A DNA stretch of 64,000 nt from NCBI GenBank assembly GCA_026120185.1, contig JANUWF010003378.1, forward strand, positions 1,116,001 to 1,180,000, given 5' to 3'. The stretch comes from Voacanga thouarsii (lineage: Eukaryota > Streptophyta > Magnoliopsida > Gentianales > Apocynaceae). A model generated the notes under the pieces. The model was not told the DNA's origin and did not search any database. It saw nothing but the letters and a program-made list of their open reading frames with translations. Of the stretch, positions 33,046 through 43,030 are shown piece after piece. Within the stretch, counting starts at the first letter, position 1. Each line of letters opens with the position of its first letter. The position numbers and the translations under genes were made by a program.

Positions 33046-34230
33046 AAAACAAGAAAGCAGTTGAGTATAATCTTGATAAGGAAAATAGTTAGGTCTAATT
33101 GTTCTAGGTCTATGGAAAATCTCAAAGATGTTATTCATAAAAGCAAGAGATACATGGATAAGCCCTTTAGTTGCAGTCAAAGATCTATTGGAAGTAGTGC
33201 ATTTCTTAGCCTAATCACCCATCAAGTGATTTTGACTAATGCATGGTCTGAGCTCAAAATCACAAGTTTCAATGGGTTTTCGAAAGGGGTTGGCAGTGGC
33301 AGTGGCAGTGACATTGGTGGTATGCCTCTCTTTCCAGTCCCTTTCCCACCTTGGAACATCGACCCCTATTATTAAGCCCTTATGTTCTTCTTTTTTCTCT
33401 CTGAGCACACTCAAAAACTATAGAGCCCAAAAAAGTTAGTGAAAAACCAAGCACCTCCCACTCAATCTCCAATAACTAGATTCTTCTTTCTTTCGACTCA
33501 TTTCCCCATATTCTTCTGTCACCTTGCTTTGGAGACTATTCATGATACAAAGATCTGATCAGGCTTTATATTGTAGCTACTAGGACAAAGAATTGATAAA
33601 CATTTTTGTCTGCCTTGGATGAGATAAAAGGCCTCAAACCTTATATCTGAGAGGAGATGTCTTTTCGAGTATCTAAAGGAAGTGTCTAAACGCATCCGGC
33701 TCCTTTCTTCTTTCTTCCGACTCCTTTCCCTAGATTCTTCTGTCACCTTGCTTCAAAGACTGTTCATTATAATCCTTCAGATTTTTCCTCTTAGCTTGAG
33801 TTTATGATTTGTGAGCTTAACCCAGAGGGTTCTTCTTTGCCTGATTCCTCTACTATTACCTTATTCGATAATAGTAATACTTAGAAAGCTTGCTGCTCTT
33901 TTTGCAGATAGGGAAATCTCTGGATTTGGTTGATGAAATAGCTTTGCTTCTAAATCCTCGGGCTTCTGTCGAGACGGATGCTGATGGAACTTCCGCCTCC
34001 AGTCATATTTCTAAATTCAGTGGCATGGCTAATGCAAAGAAAATCCTCAATCCTTGAATCTATTCAACAATCACTGATTAGAAGAAAAATCTATAGCTAG
34101 ACATTACTGGTTCCTCAGAAAGGGAGAAAGTTGAAACCATCTCTGCTTGAGAGTAGTTGGGAAAGTGATATTTTGCAGTATAGATGTGAATGAACAAAAA
34201 GAACCAAGTCAAAAAGTACACATCTCACAT
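33046..34230 (+). other. Patchwork region of unknown gene fragments
   Basis: An open frame runs on from the P450 piece to 33375 (173 aa in all from 32854), ending with a Gly-Ser run and PLFPVPFPPWNIDPYY, which I do not recognise. Two 68-base direct repeats follow at 33481-33548 and 33704-33772 (TTCTGTCACCTTGCTT in each). Further on, IGKSLDLVDEIALLLNPRAS (about 33900-33970) looks exon-like, and the preceding TTTTTGCAG resembles an acceptor. The GC level is above its surroundings. It may be captured gene pieces or a degraded gene. Confidence 0.4.
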
Positions 34231-34288
34231 AGGCATTGTCAGGTGCAGAAAGACGTTTCTCTGCACCTTATTGGCAAAAAAAAAAAAA
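34229..34288 (+). repeat. Short hairpin followed by a 20-base A tract
   Basis: GGTGCAGAAAGACG and TTTCTCTGCACC can pair as a near-perfect hairpin (about 34231-34259), followed a few bases later by an A-run (34269-34288). The A-run might mark the 3' end of a retroposed RNA. No SINE boxes were recognised. Confidence 0.4.
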
Positions 34289-34290
34289 AA

Positions 34291-35001
34291 AAAATCTAAA
34301 AAGACATAAATGCCCTCATTAACAAAAAATGAACAATATGCTTCCAACTCATTTTTCTCTATACAGAAGATTTCAAAACTTATGAAAATTTCAAAAGAAA
34401 TATGGTTAATATGCGTCTCTTACATAACAACCTAAATAAATATTTAGCACAACAATTATTAGTTAAATACAATTAAGAATAATATCGAACAGATCATTGT
34501 GAAGCACACTCCATACATGATATCAATATTTCATTGCAACTACTACAGGTCATAAAATATATTTTTTCTTTTTTCCTTTTGTTGACACTCAAAAAATGCA
34601 ACTAGCTGGGCAAGTCAATTCACGACTGGACAGACTCATTAAGATGTGATTAGACGAGTCAGCCAAGAGTATCATCCGAATAGGACAGTTAAGCATGATT
34701 GGACTGGCTAGTTAGGCGTTTCATTTAGATAGGCCAAATGGGTGAGTTTGGGTCAAACAAACCAGGCAGGCCAGGCAACTTCTAACGAAAATACGGGCAA
34801 GTTGGAAAAGTAGCCTTCCAAGAGTTTGACTTCAATCAAGATGCTCTCCATCTTCAAAGAGATTGGTCATGATTAAGAGTTTGATTTCAGAATCCTGCCT
34901 GTTTTCAAGGAAGCAGATTGTTGATGGGATAACTCACGAATTTCACTCTAAGTAAACCCCTAGTCGCCATTGAAGATCATGGAGCAGAGAAAAATAGCCA
35001 T
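34291..35001. other. Intergenic, nothing identified
   Basis: No open frame with recognisable content. The segment 34575-34800 is rich in short related words (GACTGGAC, GACGAGTC, GGACTGGCTAG) but I could not define a repeat unit. It ends at an LTR. Confidence 0.5.
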
Positions 35002-36423
35002 TGATAGGGCCTAAATATGTATATATTTTTCTAGTTATTTGAAGATTGTTTTTGATATTTTTTGTTTAATAATTAGTCATTTTTCTTCCTATTTGATGTT
35101 TTACTTGTGGAAAGTGTTCTTGATAAATTTGTATGAGAATTGGTTGATTTAAAGTGAAATTGGAGGTTTCCAGACTTGACCTAGTGCCTGCTCAAAATGG
35201 TTGAACCGATCATAGCTCGGTTCTAGAAAAACAGAGAAAACAGAGCTCAAACCAGGATAATTCCAAAGCTAGACTGGTGCTGGTCTAGACAAAGTGACCC
35301 GGCACTGGCCCTACTCTGTTGTGGCAGTTCAGTGTCCTTTTTCAATTCAAATTGAAAATTGCCAAAAAGATTAACTTGCATCCAACTTTTACTCGGCCCA
35401 AGGCTTTTGAAGGACGAATTTTAGCAACCAAGAGGCCTATTTAATCAAGAACAAGTGAAGAAGAACATATGAATCTAAGGAATTAATGATATATTTATTC
35501 ATTGAATAGGAATTCATTACTCGAAGGAGCATTGATTCAAGAAGGTTCTCAAAGGAGGAAGAAGAGGGCTTGTCTATGAGTTTTTTCAAAGACCTTTTTT
35601 TTTCTTTTTTCTTAAACAATGATGAGATTAATGTTTTAATTGTAATTAAACATTATTTTCATATTCATGATATTGTAATTTATTTAATCTTTGATAAACT
35701 GATTGTTGTTCTTAGTATTTAATTACTTGCTTTTATTTGATAGATTGATGAAGTTGAATTAATATCTAATGGACTTGGAAAATGAAGATAGATTGAGTTC
35801 AATTTAATTCATTCTATATAATTTTTATCTTAATTGGATTGGGAAAGAAGGTTGAGAATTAAACCTAAGTAATCCAAGTTTAGTTAATTTCGCCTAGAGT
35901 ATAGTGTCATTGGCTAATTTTATGTTGATATTTCCTAGAGTATTAGGATTTTCATGAGGAATGGGTTTAATGTATTTCTTTGGTTATGTTGCTTTGATTG
36001 GAAAATCTGCTAATTTAATCAAGAAGTAGTGATTCTATGGATTGGGAAAGAAATGGTTTCTATCTTTATTCCTTTATGATGCCAAGATAATAATTGATTG
36101 TGATATGTATTAGATAGTTCATGTCATGTTCTTGAGAAAAGCTATTTAATTTCATATTTTTCTCTCCAAGAGTTGTATATTTATTTTGTATTTATCTTTA
36201 TTTTTATTCTTTATCAATCTAATTGGTGGGTTAAACATTGAATAAGAAGTAACTAATGTGTACTTGTTCCTTGAGGATCGAAACTCGTTAATTCTCTATA
36301 CTATGTTTAATGATAAGTGCACTTGCTCATATGTGTAATTTGAGATTAATGTTTAAATTTAAACTTGATTGGGAATGAATATAGAATTGCATGATTTTTA
36401 TATACCCAAATTCAACGCATCCA
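35002..36423 (+). mobile_element. 5' LTR of a non-autonomous Athila-related element
   Basis: Begins TGATAGGGCCTAAATATG and ends ATTCAACGCATCCA. The same start and end occur in the LTRs at 45921-47466 (minus) and 56943-58386 (minus). Shared inner block near the end: TTCCTTGAGGATCGA, then GCACTTGCTCATATGTG and TTGATTGGGAATGA. A primer-binding site follows 4 bases later, so this is the 5' LTR. About 1.42 kb. The element's 3' LTR is not found; it was lost or separated by the CACTA insertion at 39915. Confidence 0.82.
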
Positions 36424-36427
36424 ATTT

Positions 36428-36445
36428 TAGCGTTGTTGTTAGGAA
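36428..36445 (+). promoter_or_regulatory. Decayed primer-binding site (tRNA-Asp type)
   Basis: TAGCGTTGTTGTTAGGAA lies 4 bases after the LTR. Compared with the Athila/Calypso-type site TGGCGCCGTTGCCGGGGA (from memory) it matches at 11 of 18 positions. All seven differences are C-to-T or G-to-A, as expected from decay of methylated cytosines. Confidence 0.7.
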
Positions 36446-36842
36446 ACAATATCACGAAAGCTTGGAATTTATTGATTTAGCCATGTTTTTTATGTCTATA
36501 TGTAAACTTGTATATAGGTTTTTTTGTTTAAAGAGGTGCAATAAGTTGTTGTATAATGTACAAATTTGTATATGTTAACTATTTTGTAATATGATATTTG
36601 TTTGTTTGTATAAGTGAAAAATCTAATTTCTTATAATCTTAATTTTTTCTACAAGAAGACTTCTTGGTTTATGACCCGAAAAACCCCAAAAGACCTCGTG
36701 GACTTTGATCCATAAATTGAAAGAACACTAACGAGGATTCAATGAGCATATAGAAATCGGGCTGACCAATTTAGTTCCACAGGAGAGAGGGAAAATTAAC
36801 TAAAATAATAATGGTGGTAATGATGGAAATAATAGAAGGACT

Positions 36843-38308
36843 ATGGGAGATATCTCCAAGAAAATTGTTAATCTGCCACTGACCAAATAATAGAAGTTTT
36901 TGCCTATCCTTATTGGCTACGAATCTATGATGGAACATCTTTGCATCGCTAGTTGCTATCATATCTGTGGCAATTTTGTGGCAAATAGCTACGGATTTGC
37001 TATAGTTAATTTTCCATGACAATTTGCTATGTCTTGTCTTCTTTCGTGGCAATGCCATCGCAGATTACCACAGAATTTATTCCATAGCAAATTTTTGTGG
37101 CAAATTAATAGTTTTCTTGTAGTTAATTTTACTAAGCCTGCAATTTCAAATGCATACTCGAGAATAACTAGACTAAGGGTAGAAGCCAACAATTTCAAAA
37201 TAAAACCCAACATAATCTAAATGATTCAAAATATTGTCTAATTTGATGGGTTACCTGATGAAGATCCTAACTCCCACCTTGCTAGTTTTTTTGAAATTTG
37301 TGATACTTTCAAAATGAATGGTGTGTCAGAAGATACTATTGAACTGAAACTCTTTTCTTTCTTTCTTAGGAATAGAGCCAAATCTTGGTTAAAGCCTATA
37401 CCTGTATGGTCAATCACTATTTGGAATAGGTTAGATGAAAAGCTCTTAGCCAAATATTTCCCTCCAGCTAGGACAGTCAAGTTTGGAACCAACATATTTG
37501 CCTTCTAACAATTAGAATCTAAAAGCCTATATGAGTATTGGAAAATGTGGAAGGAAATATTTAGAAAGTGTCCACATCATGGGTTTGAACTAGGCATGCA
37601 AATGCAGGTTTTTACAAGTGGATTAATTTTTTCTTCAAAGCAATTGATTGATGCATCAGTAGGAAGAACAATAAACTCCAAGACCCCTGAAGAGTTGTAT
37701 GAGTTGATTGAGGATATATCTATGAATAATTACTCATGGGAAAATTCAATGTCTAAAGCTCGTGTTCAGAGAGTTCATAAAGTGGATGTTATGGCTACTT
37801 TGGAAGCAAAAGTTATGGCACTGATAATGAATGGTAAGTGTGATTTTTGTGAAGAAGGTTACCCTAATCATGAGTGCCAAAACATACGATCATCTCTAGA
37901 GTCTTTAGAGCAAGCTGCTTTTACGGAGAATGGATGACAAGGTAATAATTCATACAATGCTACTTATAATCCTGATTGGAGAAATCACCCGAACGTTTCT
38001 TGGACAAATCAAAACCAACCAAGGTAAAACCCCTCGACCTTCTCTGGAAACCAAAGGACTCCACCTCCCCTGCCTAATAATTCACCACCACTAAAGCCAT
38101 TATTAGAAAAGTTGGTAAACCGCATGGTAAGTTCTACTAAAACACGTTTATAAGGAATGGACTCAATGACCAAGAATTTGGAGGCTTTAATGCACAACCT
38201 AAAAAATCAAATTGGTCAATTGGCTAAATTTCTTCAGGATCATCAAGCTGGATCTCTACCTAGGAATACGGAGAACAATACACGCGACCAAGATCGTGGA
38301 AAATGCTA
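36843..38308 (+). pseudogene. Athila-type gag, interrupted by a small DNA transposon
   Basis: Capsid polyprotein remnant. It starts ATGGGAGA at 36843, is interrupted at once by a 275-bp insertion, and resumes at about 37127 (FTKPAISNAYSRITRLRVEANNFKI). Then FDGLPDEDPNSHLASFFEICDTF, LKLFSFFLRNRAKSWL, LAKYFPPARTVKFGTNIFAF, one stop (37507), SLYEYWKMWKEIFRKCPHHGF, and LIEDISMNNYSW. A Cys-rich piece FCEEGYPNHECQ is at about 37845-37880. The C-terminal part is NPDWRNHPNVSWTNQN and IGQLAKFL. The order and words are those of Athila gag. Several stops; not functional. A sister copy lies on the minus strand at 62347-63650. Confidence 0.85.
36851..37126. mobile_element. Small CACTA-like MITE inside gag
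   Basis: Imperfect terminal inverted repeats: the left end is CTCCAAGAAAATTGTTAATC and the right end in reverse complement is CTACAAGAAAACTATTAATT. The interior has repeated GTGGCAA / TTGCCAC words, as in subterminal repeats of CACTA elements. The sister gag (63650) reads ATGGGAGACTTTGC without the insert, which proves the insertion. A 3-bp target duplication (TAT/TAA) is only approximate. The exact class is a best guess from the CTACAAGAAAA ends. Confidence 0.6.
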
Positions 38309-39596
38309 AATTTTCCTTGCTTTATTGCTTTAGTATTGGACAATTGATATTTTCGTTTTTTGTCTTCTTGCTTAACATGTTCAAGCATTTATGATTTTCA
38401 AAATTAGGATGTTTTTCTTTTTTATTTCTATTTTTAAAAAAATAACATAAAAATAATAAAATTCTCGAACAAAGCTGACATGGTGCCTGCTTAGAAAGTT
38501 TAAATAGGTACCGGGTTAGCTCTAACTTTTAAACTGCCAGGAAATATACTCGACCCAGCGCCAGTCCAGTTGCTCAGACTCAACTGCGGGTCACGTTGGA
38601 TATAGCTGTTCAGCGGCAGATTTTTTGTCACTTTTTTCAAACTTCTCAACTCCCTTCCATTTTTCTCTCAACCTGTCGCTGGTTTCTACTACCAAACACC
38701 GCCAGATCATTCTAAACACCTCCAAACCGTCTCCTCTTTAGACATGTCCTAGGCAACTTGGCGGTTCTTCGGTCTCCGCTTTTGGGGGTGGGAGTGCTTG
38801 GTCGCTGGGGTTTTCTTTTCCTTAACCAATTCAGTTGTGTCAGCCAGTCTCAAAACACAAAATCCTTGATTTTCTCTTCAAGATTTGGATAAAAAACAAG
38901 AAATCTTCCATTTTTTTTTTTGAAATTTTGAGATTTCAAATCATCCACTTGGTACAAGATTTCTTCAATATCATGACATTTATTGATTGCTCATACATCA
39001 TAGAACATTGTGGTATGATTTTTCTAGACTTTCTATGGTTCAATTTTTCATATGAATGTATTGGTATTTTTTGGATATTTTTCGACGAAAATTCTAATTT
39101 TTTTCGTGTTTGATTTGATTTCATGAACATGTTACATTCATGGCTACTAGATTAGCATGGGTTCTTCATTGGTATGGTATCTTGTTGATAAAAACTCATG
39201 CTTTATCTCCACATGGTTATTTTGGTATAATTCGCTTAATGTGGTTTTTATGTACAAGAAATTCTTCATGTTTGGTTGTTGTGGAATCCTATTGATCATC
39301 CATTATACTTGTTTTAGGTTTATTTAGTGATCCTAATCTCTATGGTAGAATAGTTGGCATTGATACTTTGATCATTTATATTGATATTTTGTTTAGGTTG
39401 GACAATTGTGATCTTTTTACAGGTATTGTAGGGAGTTTGTGTTGTGATTGTGAGGTGTGTTGATTTGTGTTGAGGCGGTGGGTAAGTGGAGACGTGTTGT
39501 TGATTAGTAAGGTGGTTGAGAGTTGTGACTTTGAGAGTTGTAATTCATCCTCCTTCTCTTTTCCCATTTTTTTTTATCTTTTTTAAGATTTGATCA
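38309..39596. other. Spacer between gag and the second ORF of the Athila-related element
   Basis: No pol domain is present. A GC-richer patch at 38460-38620 (CGACCCAGCGCCAGTCC and similar) resembles blocks inside the family's LTRs. The remainder is T-rich plus-strand sequence with no recognised content. The same arrangement (gag, long spacer, second ORF) is seen in the minus copy. Confidence 0.6.
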
Positions 39597-39915
39597 TGTC
39601 TAGACCTAGGGGTATAGCTCCATGAGCTAAGAGGGCCAGGGCTTCTTCTTCTACTCCATCTTTCGAGCCTTTTCCTATACAATCTACCCAATTCTTTGAG
39701 CCTACATGCTAGATTTTCTACCAAACCCACTTGAATAACAAAATCATTGTAGAAAAAACCTTCAAACCATCCCTAGACAATATATTTTAGCTTTCTACTA
39801 TGTTTAGGTGCTTAGGATGGGAGCCTCTCATTAGATTTCAGGGTTCTTATTGTCCTATGCGGGTTAGGGAATTTTATGCTAACATACAAGATAAGAAGAA
39901 GAACAGCTACTGCTA
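39597..39915 (+). pseudogene. 'Putative plant transposon protein'-like ORF, N-terminal part, cut by CACTA
   Basis: Reads MSRPRGIAP, a stop, AKRARASSSTPSFEPFPIQSTQFFEP, then NKIIVEKTFKPSLDN, RCLGWEPLIRFQGSYCPMRVREFYANI. The basic Ser-rich start, the WEPLLRF-like word and VREFYANL are typical of the domain annotated in plants as 'putative plant transposon protein' (I recall Pfam PF20167). Function is unknown. The frame ends at 39915, where CACTA-like sequence starts. The same N-terminal words (RASSSYATLSFEPFPTHSTQF) occur in the minus copy at about 61070. Confidence 0.65.
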
Positions 39916-41530
39916 AAAAATAAAGTAAATATGACGGTCACGAAGCTATCATATTTGATCCATAAACTGTTGTATTAGATAAAAATGACAGCGTAACGAC
40001 GGTTCTACAACCATCGTAATAAATATGGTCATTTTTTGTCAACAATGGCCACAAAATCGTCGTTTTAGACTAATACGACAGCTCTATAAAAGCATCGTAT
40101 ATAATCAGTTCAGGTGGTTTAAAGATACGATTTGGTAAACCTTTGTAACATTTGACCAAACTGTCGTATTTGTTAACAAAAACGACAGTCTGAACCGCCG
40201 TAGTTGTTAGCAAAAACGACGGTCTGAACCATCGTATTTGTTACAAAAAAATGACAGTCATTATCGTCGTTGTTGTTTATAAAAAACAACGGTTTCTGGC
40301 GTCGTATTTGGTTGATCAGATGCTACATTTAGAATGTGCATGCGATGATTTTTAGCCGTTGTATTTGATTATTCATTATTTTTTAAAAATGGTTGCTTGG
40401 TATTTAGCCCTATGCACCTGCAATTTCAAGCAAAATACAATCTAATCAACTTATTTAATACCAATCACAATAAAACACAATCTGCTTAATGCCAAATAAA
40501 TTAAAATCAATCTCTTGAATAATCAAATCATAAATAATCCATAAGCTCCATAAGAAGAAGTAATACTACATATATGAGAAATAGGAAATGCCAAGAAATC
40601 TATCAAAAACAATAGTGCATGTAAAATAAGAAGAAAATAAGAATATGTCAGTCATCACAAACAGTCTCGTTAGCATCACATAATCCAACGGGTCGAGAAA
40701 TAGAACCAACACTTGGAGATGCCGTAGATGCACTAGATGGTGGTATAGGCCTATAGCAAATGCACCTACATCAAATCTGTGAGATAATACTTCCATGGTA
40801 ATCTGAAGCACTACTATACGTGACTCGTAAACCTCTCGCTCACGTTGCATCTCAGCTCGCATCTTAGCTTGTATAATTTCTCGCATACTCTAAACAGGTG
40901 CATCAACTTGAGCTCTGATGACATCCTTCACATTTGATTGCACGAGTGGATGATTGATTGATTAGGGTTGGTGTTGGTCCTTTTCCCTTGCACCTTACAT
41001 GACCTCTTATTTCAAGACCAAACAAACACTAGAAGATCTGATCTTTCACTTTCTCAGTATGCTCAGACTCAGGTAGTGCCTGCCATTCTTTCTCTAATCG
41101 GTCCTACAAAATTATGAAAAATATATCAAATTAAAATTAGGTTAATGAATTGTATTTGTCATATTTTATTAATTCAGAAAAATTAATCTTTGAAATTCCT
41201 TAAAATCATTTCTACAGTTAAACCATCATCCTGCCAAGTATGCCACCTTCGTGTCGCAAGAAACATATTATACTATGATGCCCTTTGGCCTTGTGAGGCC
41301 ATCTGTAAAGATTTTTGAGAATTTTCAAGTGAATTAAATAAATTCAAATGAATGGTGTATAAGAGAAAATGAATACCTGATCTTGTATAATAGAATGTGG
41401 CATTCTGCCTGTGACCGGTATGTAATATGTAATTGATTTTATCTATTTCTCTCACCTCCACCTGTGAGTATCTAAAATAGTTAATATAAAAAACACGTAT
41501 ATAATAATTATCACTTATTTGCACACATTT
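39915..41530 (-). mobile_element. CACTA (En/Spm) transposon fragment
   Basis: The left end (39918-40385) carries many direct and inverted copies of ACGACGGT/ACCGTCGT-like words (AACGACGGTCTGAACC, GCAAAAACGACGG, CATCGTATTTG), the subterminal repeats bound by CACTA transposase. The rest holds a transposase remnant read on the minus strand. The extreme CACTA terminus is degraded (TACTGCTAAAAAA at 39918), and the right end is not found. It lies between the broken ORF at 39915 and a gypsy gag at 41545. Confidence 0.7.
40566..41110 (-). pseudogene. CACTA transposase C-terminal remnant (Ptta/En/Spm type)
   Basis: Minus-strand reading: EKEWQALPESEHTEKVKDQIF, a stop, CLFGLEIRGHVRCKGKGPTPT, a shift, then MREIIQAKMRAEMQREREVYESRIVVLQ at 40886-40800. 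The conserved GxxRGHVRGxGxGxTPT word and the following Gln/Glu/Arg coiled coil are found at the end of plant En/Spm-type transposase proteins (Transposase_24). Broken by stops and shifts. Confidence 0.65.
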
Positions 41531-41544
41531 TGAAGCTATTATTC

Positions 41545-42115
41545 ATGTCTCAAAAAACTGCATCTCTTATGAGGTGGCATGAAGAATGTCGTGTGAAAGA
41601 TGAAAAGATTTGGAGGGAGTTTCTTAAAGAATTTAGAAAAGAATTTATACCCTGGTAATTAAGAGAAAATAAGAAAAAAAACATTCAAAGTCACACAAGG
41701 AGAGATAATTGTTGGAAGGTATGCTGCGAAATTCACAAGGCTTTCGAAATACTATCCCTTATTGATGCAGACGGAGGCGGATCAAACCCGACAATTTGTG
41801 AAAAGATTACAACTTGAGATAAGACGGATGTTAATTACTTTGTCCCTAACCACTTTCAGTGATGCGGTTGAAATAATTACTCGTCTATAGGAAGAAGATA
41901 GTCGGAGCAGAAAGGGATAGCAAATTCAAGTAGGGTGAACAAAAAGAAAATGTTACAAGAAATAGAATTGGTTCGAAAAAGAGCAGAAGATAAGTATTGT
42001 AGGTTTTGTAATATGAAGGGACATACCATTGCAATATGTAAGAAAAGATTCCAAAGGTGTTCTAATTGTTGAAAAAAAGGACATATGGCAGTTAACTGTC
42101 CTATATAAGACAACC
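41545..42115 (+). pseudogene. Ty3/gypsy chromovirus gag with zinc knuckles
   Basis: Reads WREFLKEFRKEFIPW, a stop, then VTQGEIIVGRYAAKFTRLSKYYP, ADQTRQFVKRLQLEIRRML and SDAVEIITRL. Next come two CCHC knuckles: CRFCNMKGHTIAICKK at about 41998-42045 and CSNC(stop)KKGHMAVNCP at 42060-42100. This is the usual Retrotrans_gag plus knuckle order. Missing N-terminus (cut by the CACTA piece) and three stops. Confidence 0.8.
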
Positions 42116-42464
42116 CACTTAATATTAATGGGGGGAAATTTATAAAAAGGAAGTTAAGAAGTGCTAAAGGAAAAGAGTATCAGTTCTTGGGAAAATGGAA
42201 GTATATAGACCTGTAGAACAAATTCTACATAATAATGCGACATAAGTGTATAATGAGCAGGTATAGTAGTAGATTAGAAAATGGGAGCCATTATAATGGA
42301 GATATGTGTGACTTGATGTAATCGATAGTTGTCTTAACTCTAGTTATATTTTAGTGATTGTACATGATGTAACAACATTGCTAGTCATTATGGAATTTCT
42401 TTTTTTGCCAAACATGAGAATGAAGTATAGATTACTGAAAGTTGAGTATTTTGATAATGAAAAA

Positions 42465-43030
42465 TAAAGTGCCCATCGATAAAAATGGATGAGTTATTTG
42501 GTCAACTGTAAGGAGTTGAATGTTACTTTAAGCCGAATTTAAGGCAAGATTGAAAGCTGCACAGAATCGACAGAAAAGTTATATTAATTAGCATAGAAAA
42601 ACAAACCTAGAATTTGTGGAAAAGATCAAGTGTTCTTAAAGCTAATGCCAAAATGGCATTTGGGAAGTAAAGTGCAAAAAAAAAAAGAAAAGAAAAGAAA
42701 CTAGTATTGTGATATCTTAGTTCTTTCTAGGTTGTGGAGAAAATCAAAAAGTAGCACATCGATTGAGATTACCTACAGAATCACAAGATATTCATTACAT
42801 GTTTTATGTTTCTCAGCTCTGGAAACATATGGTTGATTTCGAACAGGTGTTAAAAAAGGATGCTATTGAGATGACTTCAGATTTAGACTATAAAAAGAAA
42901 CTGATTAAAAATCTTGGAATAAATGAGTTACGGCATAGACGGATCTCAATGGTTAAAGTTCTTTGGAATCATCACCTTGTGCAAGTTGTGACATGGAAGA
43001 CAGAAATGAAAATGTGAAAAAGTTATCCAA
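42465..43030 (+). pseudogene. Internally deleted chromovirus pol: RT scrap joined to integrase C-terminus
   Basis: At 42484 a scrap of RT is readable (MDELFGQL, GVECYFKPNLRQ). It passes directly into RLKAAQNRQKSY of the integrase C-terminal region. There follow KVAHRLRLPTESQDIHYMFYVSQLWKHMV, RRISMVKVLWNHHLVQVVTWKTE (chromodomain-type tail) and a stop. About 2.5 kb of pol (RT, RNase H, integrase core) is missing. 42116-42464 holds no recognised domain. The 3' LTR starts right after a purine tract (AAAAGGAGGAGAT). Confidence 0.8.

Noticed and set aside
33211..33439. Overlapping frames on both strands in the Gly-Ser run
   Set aside because: Repeated GGCAGT units keep several frames open; no domain support for the minus or second plus frame.
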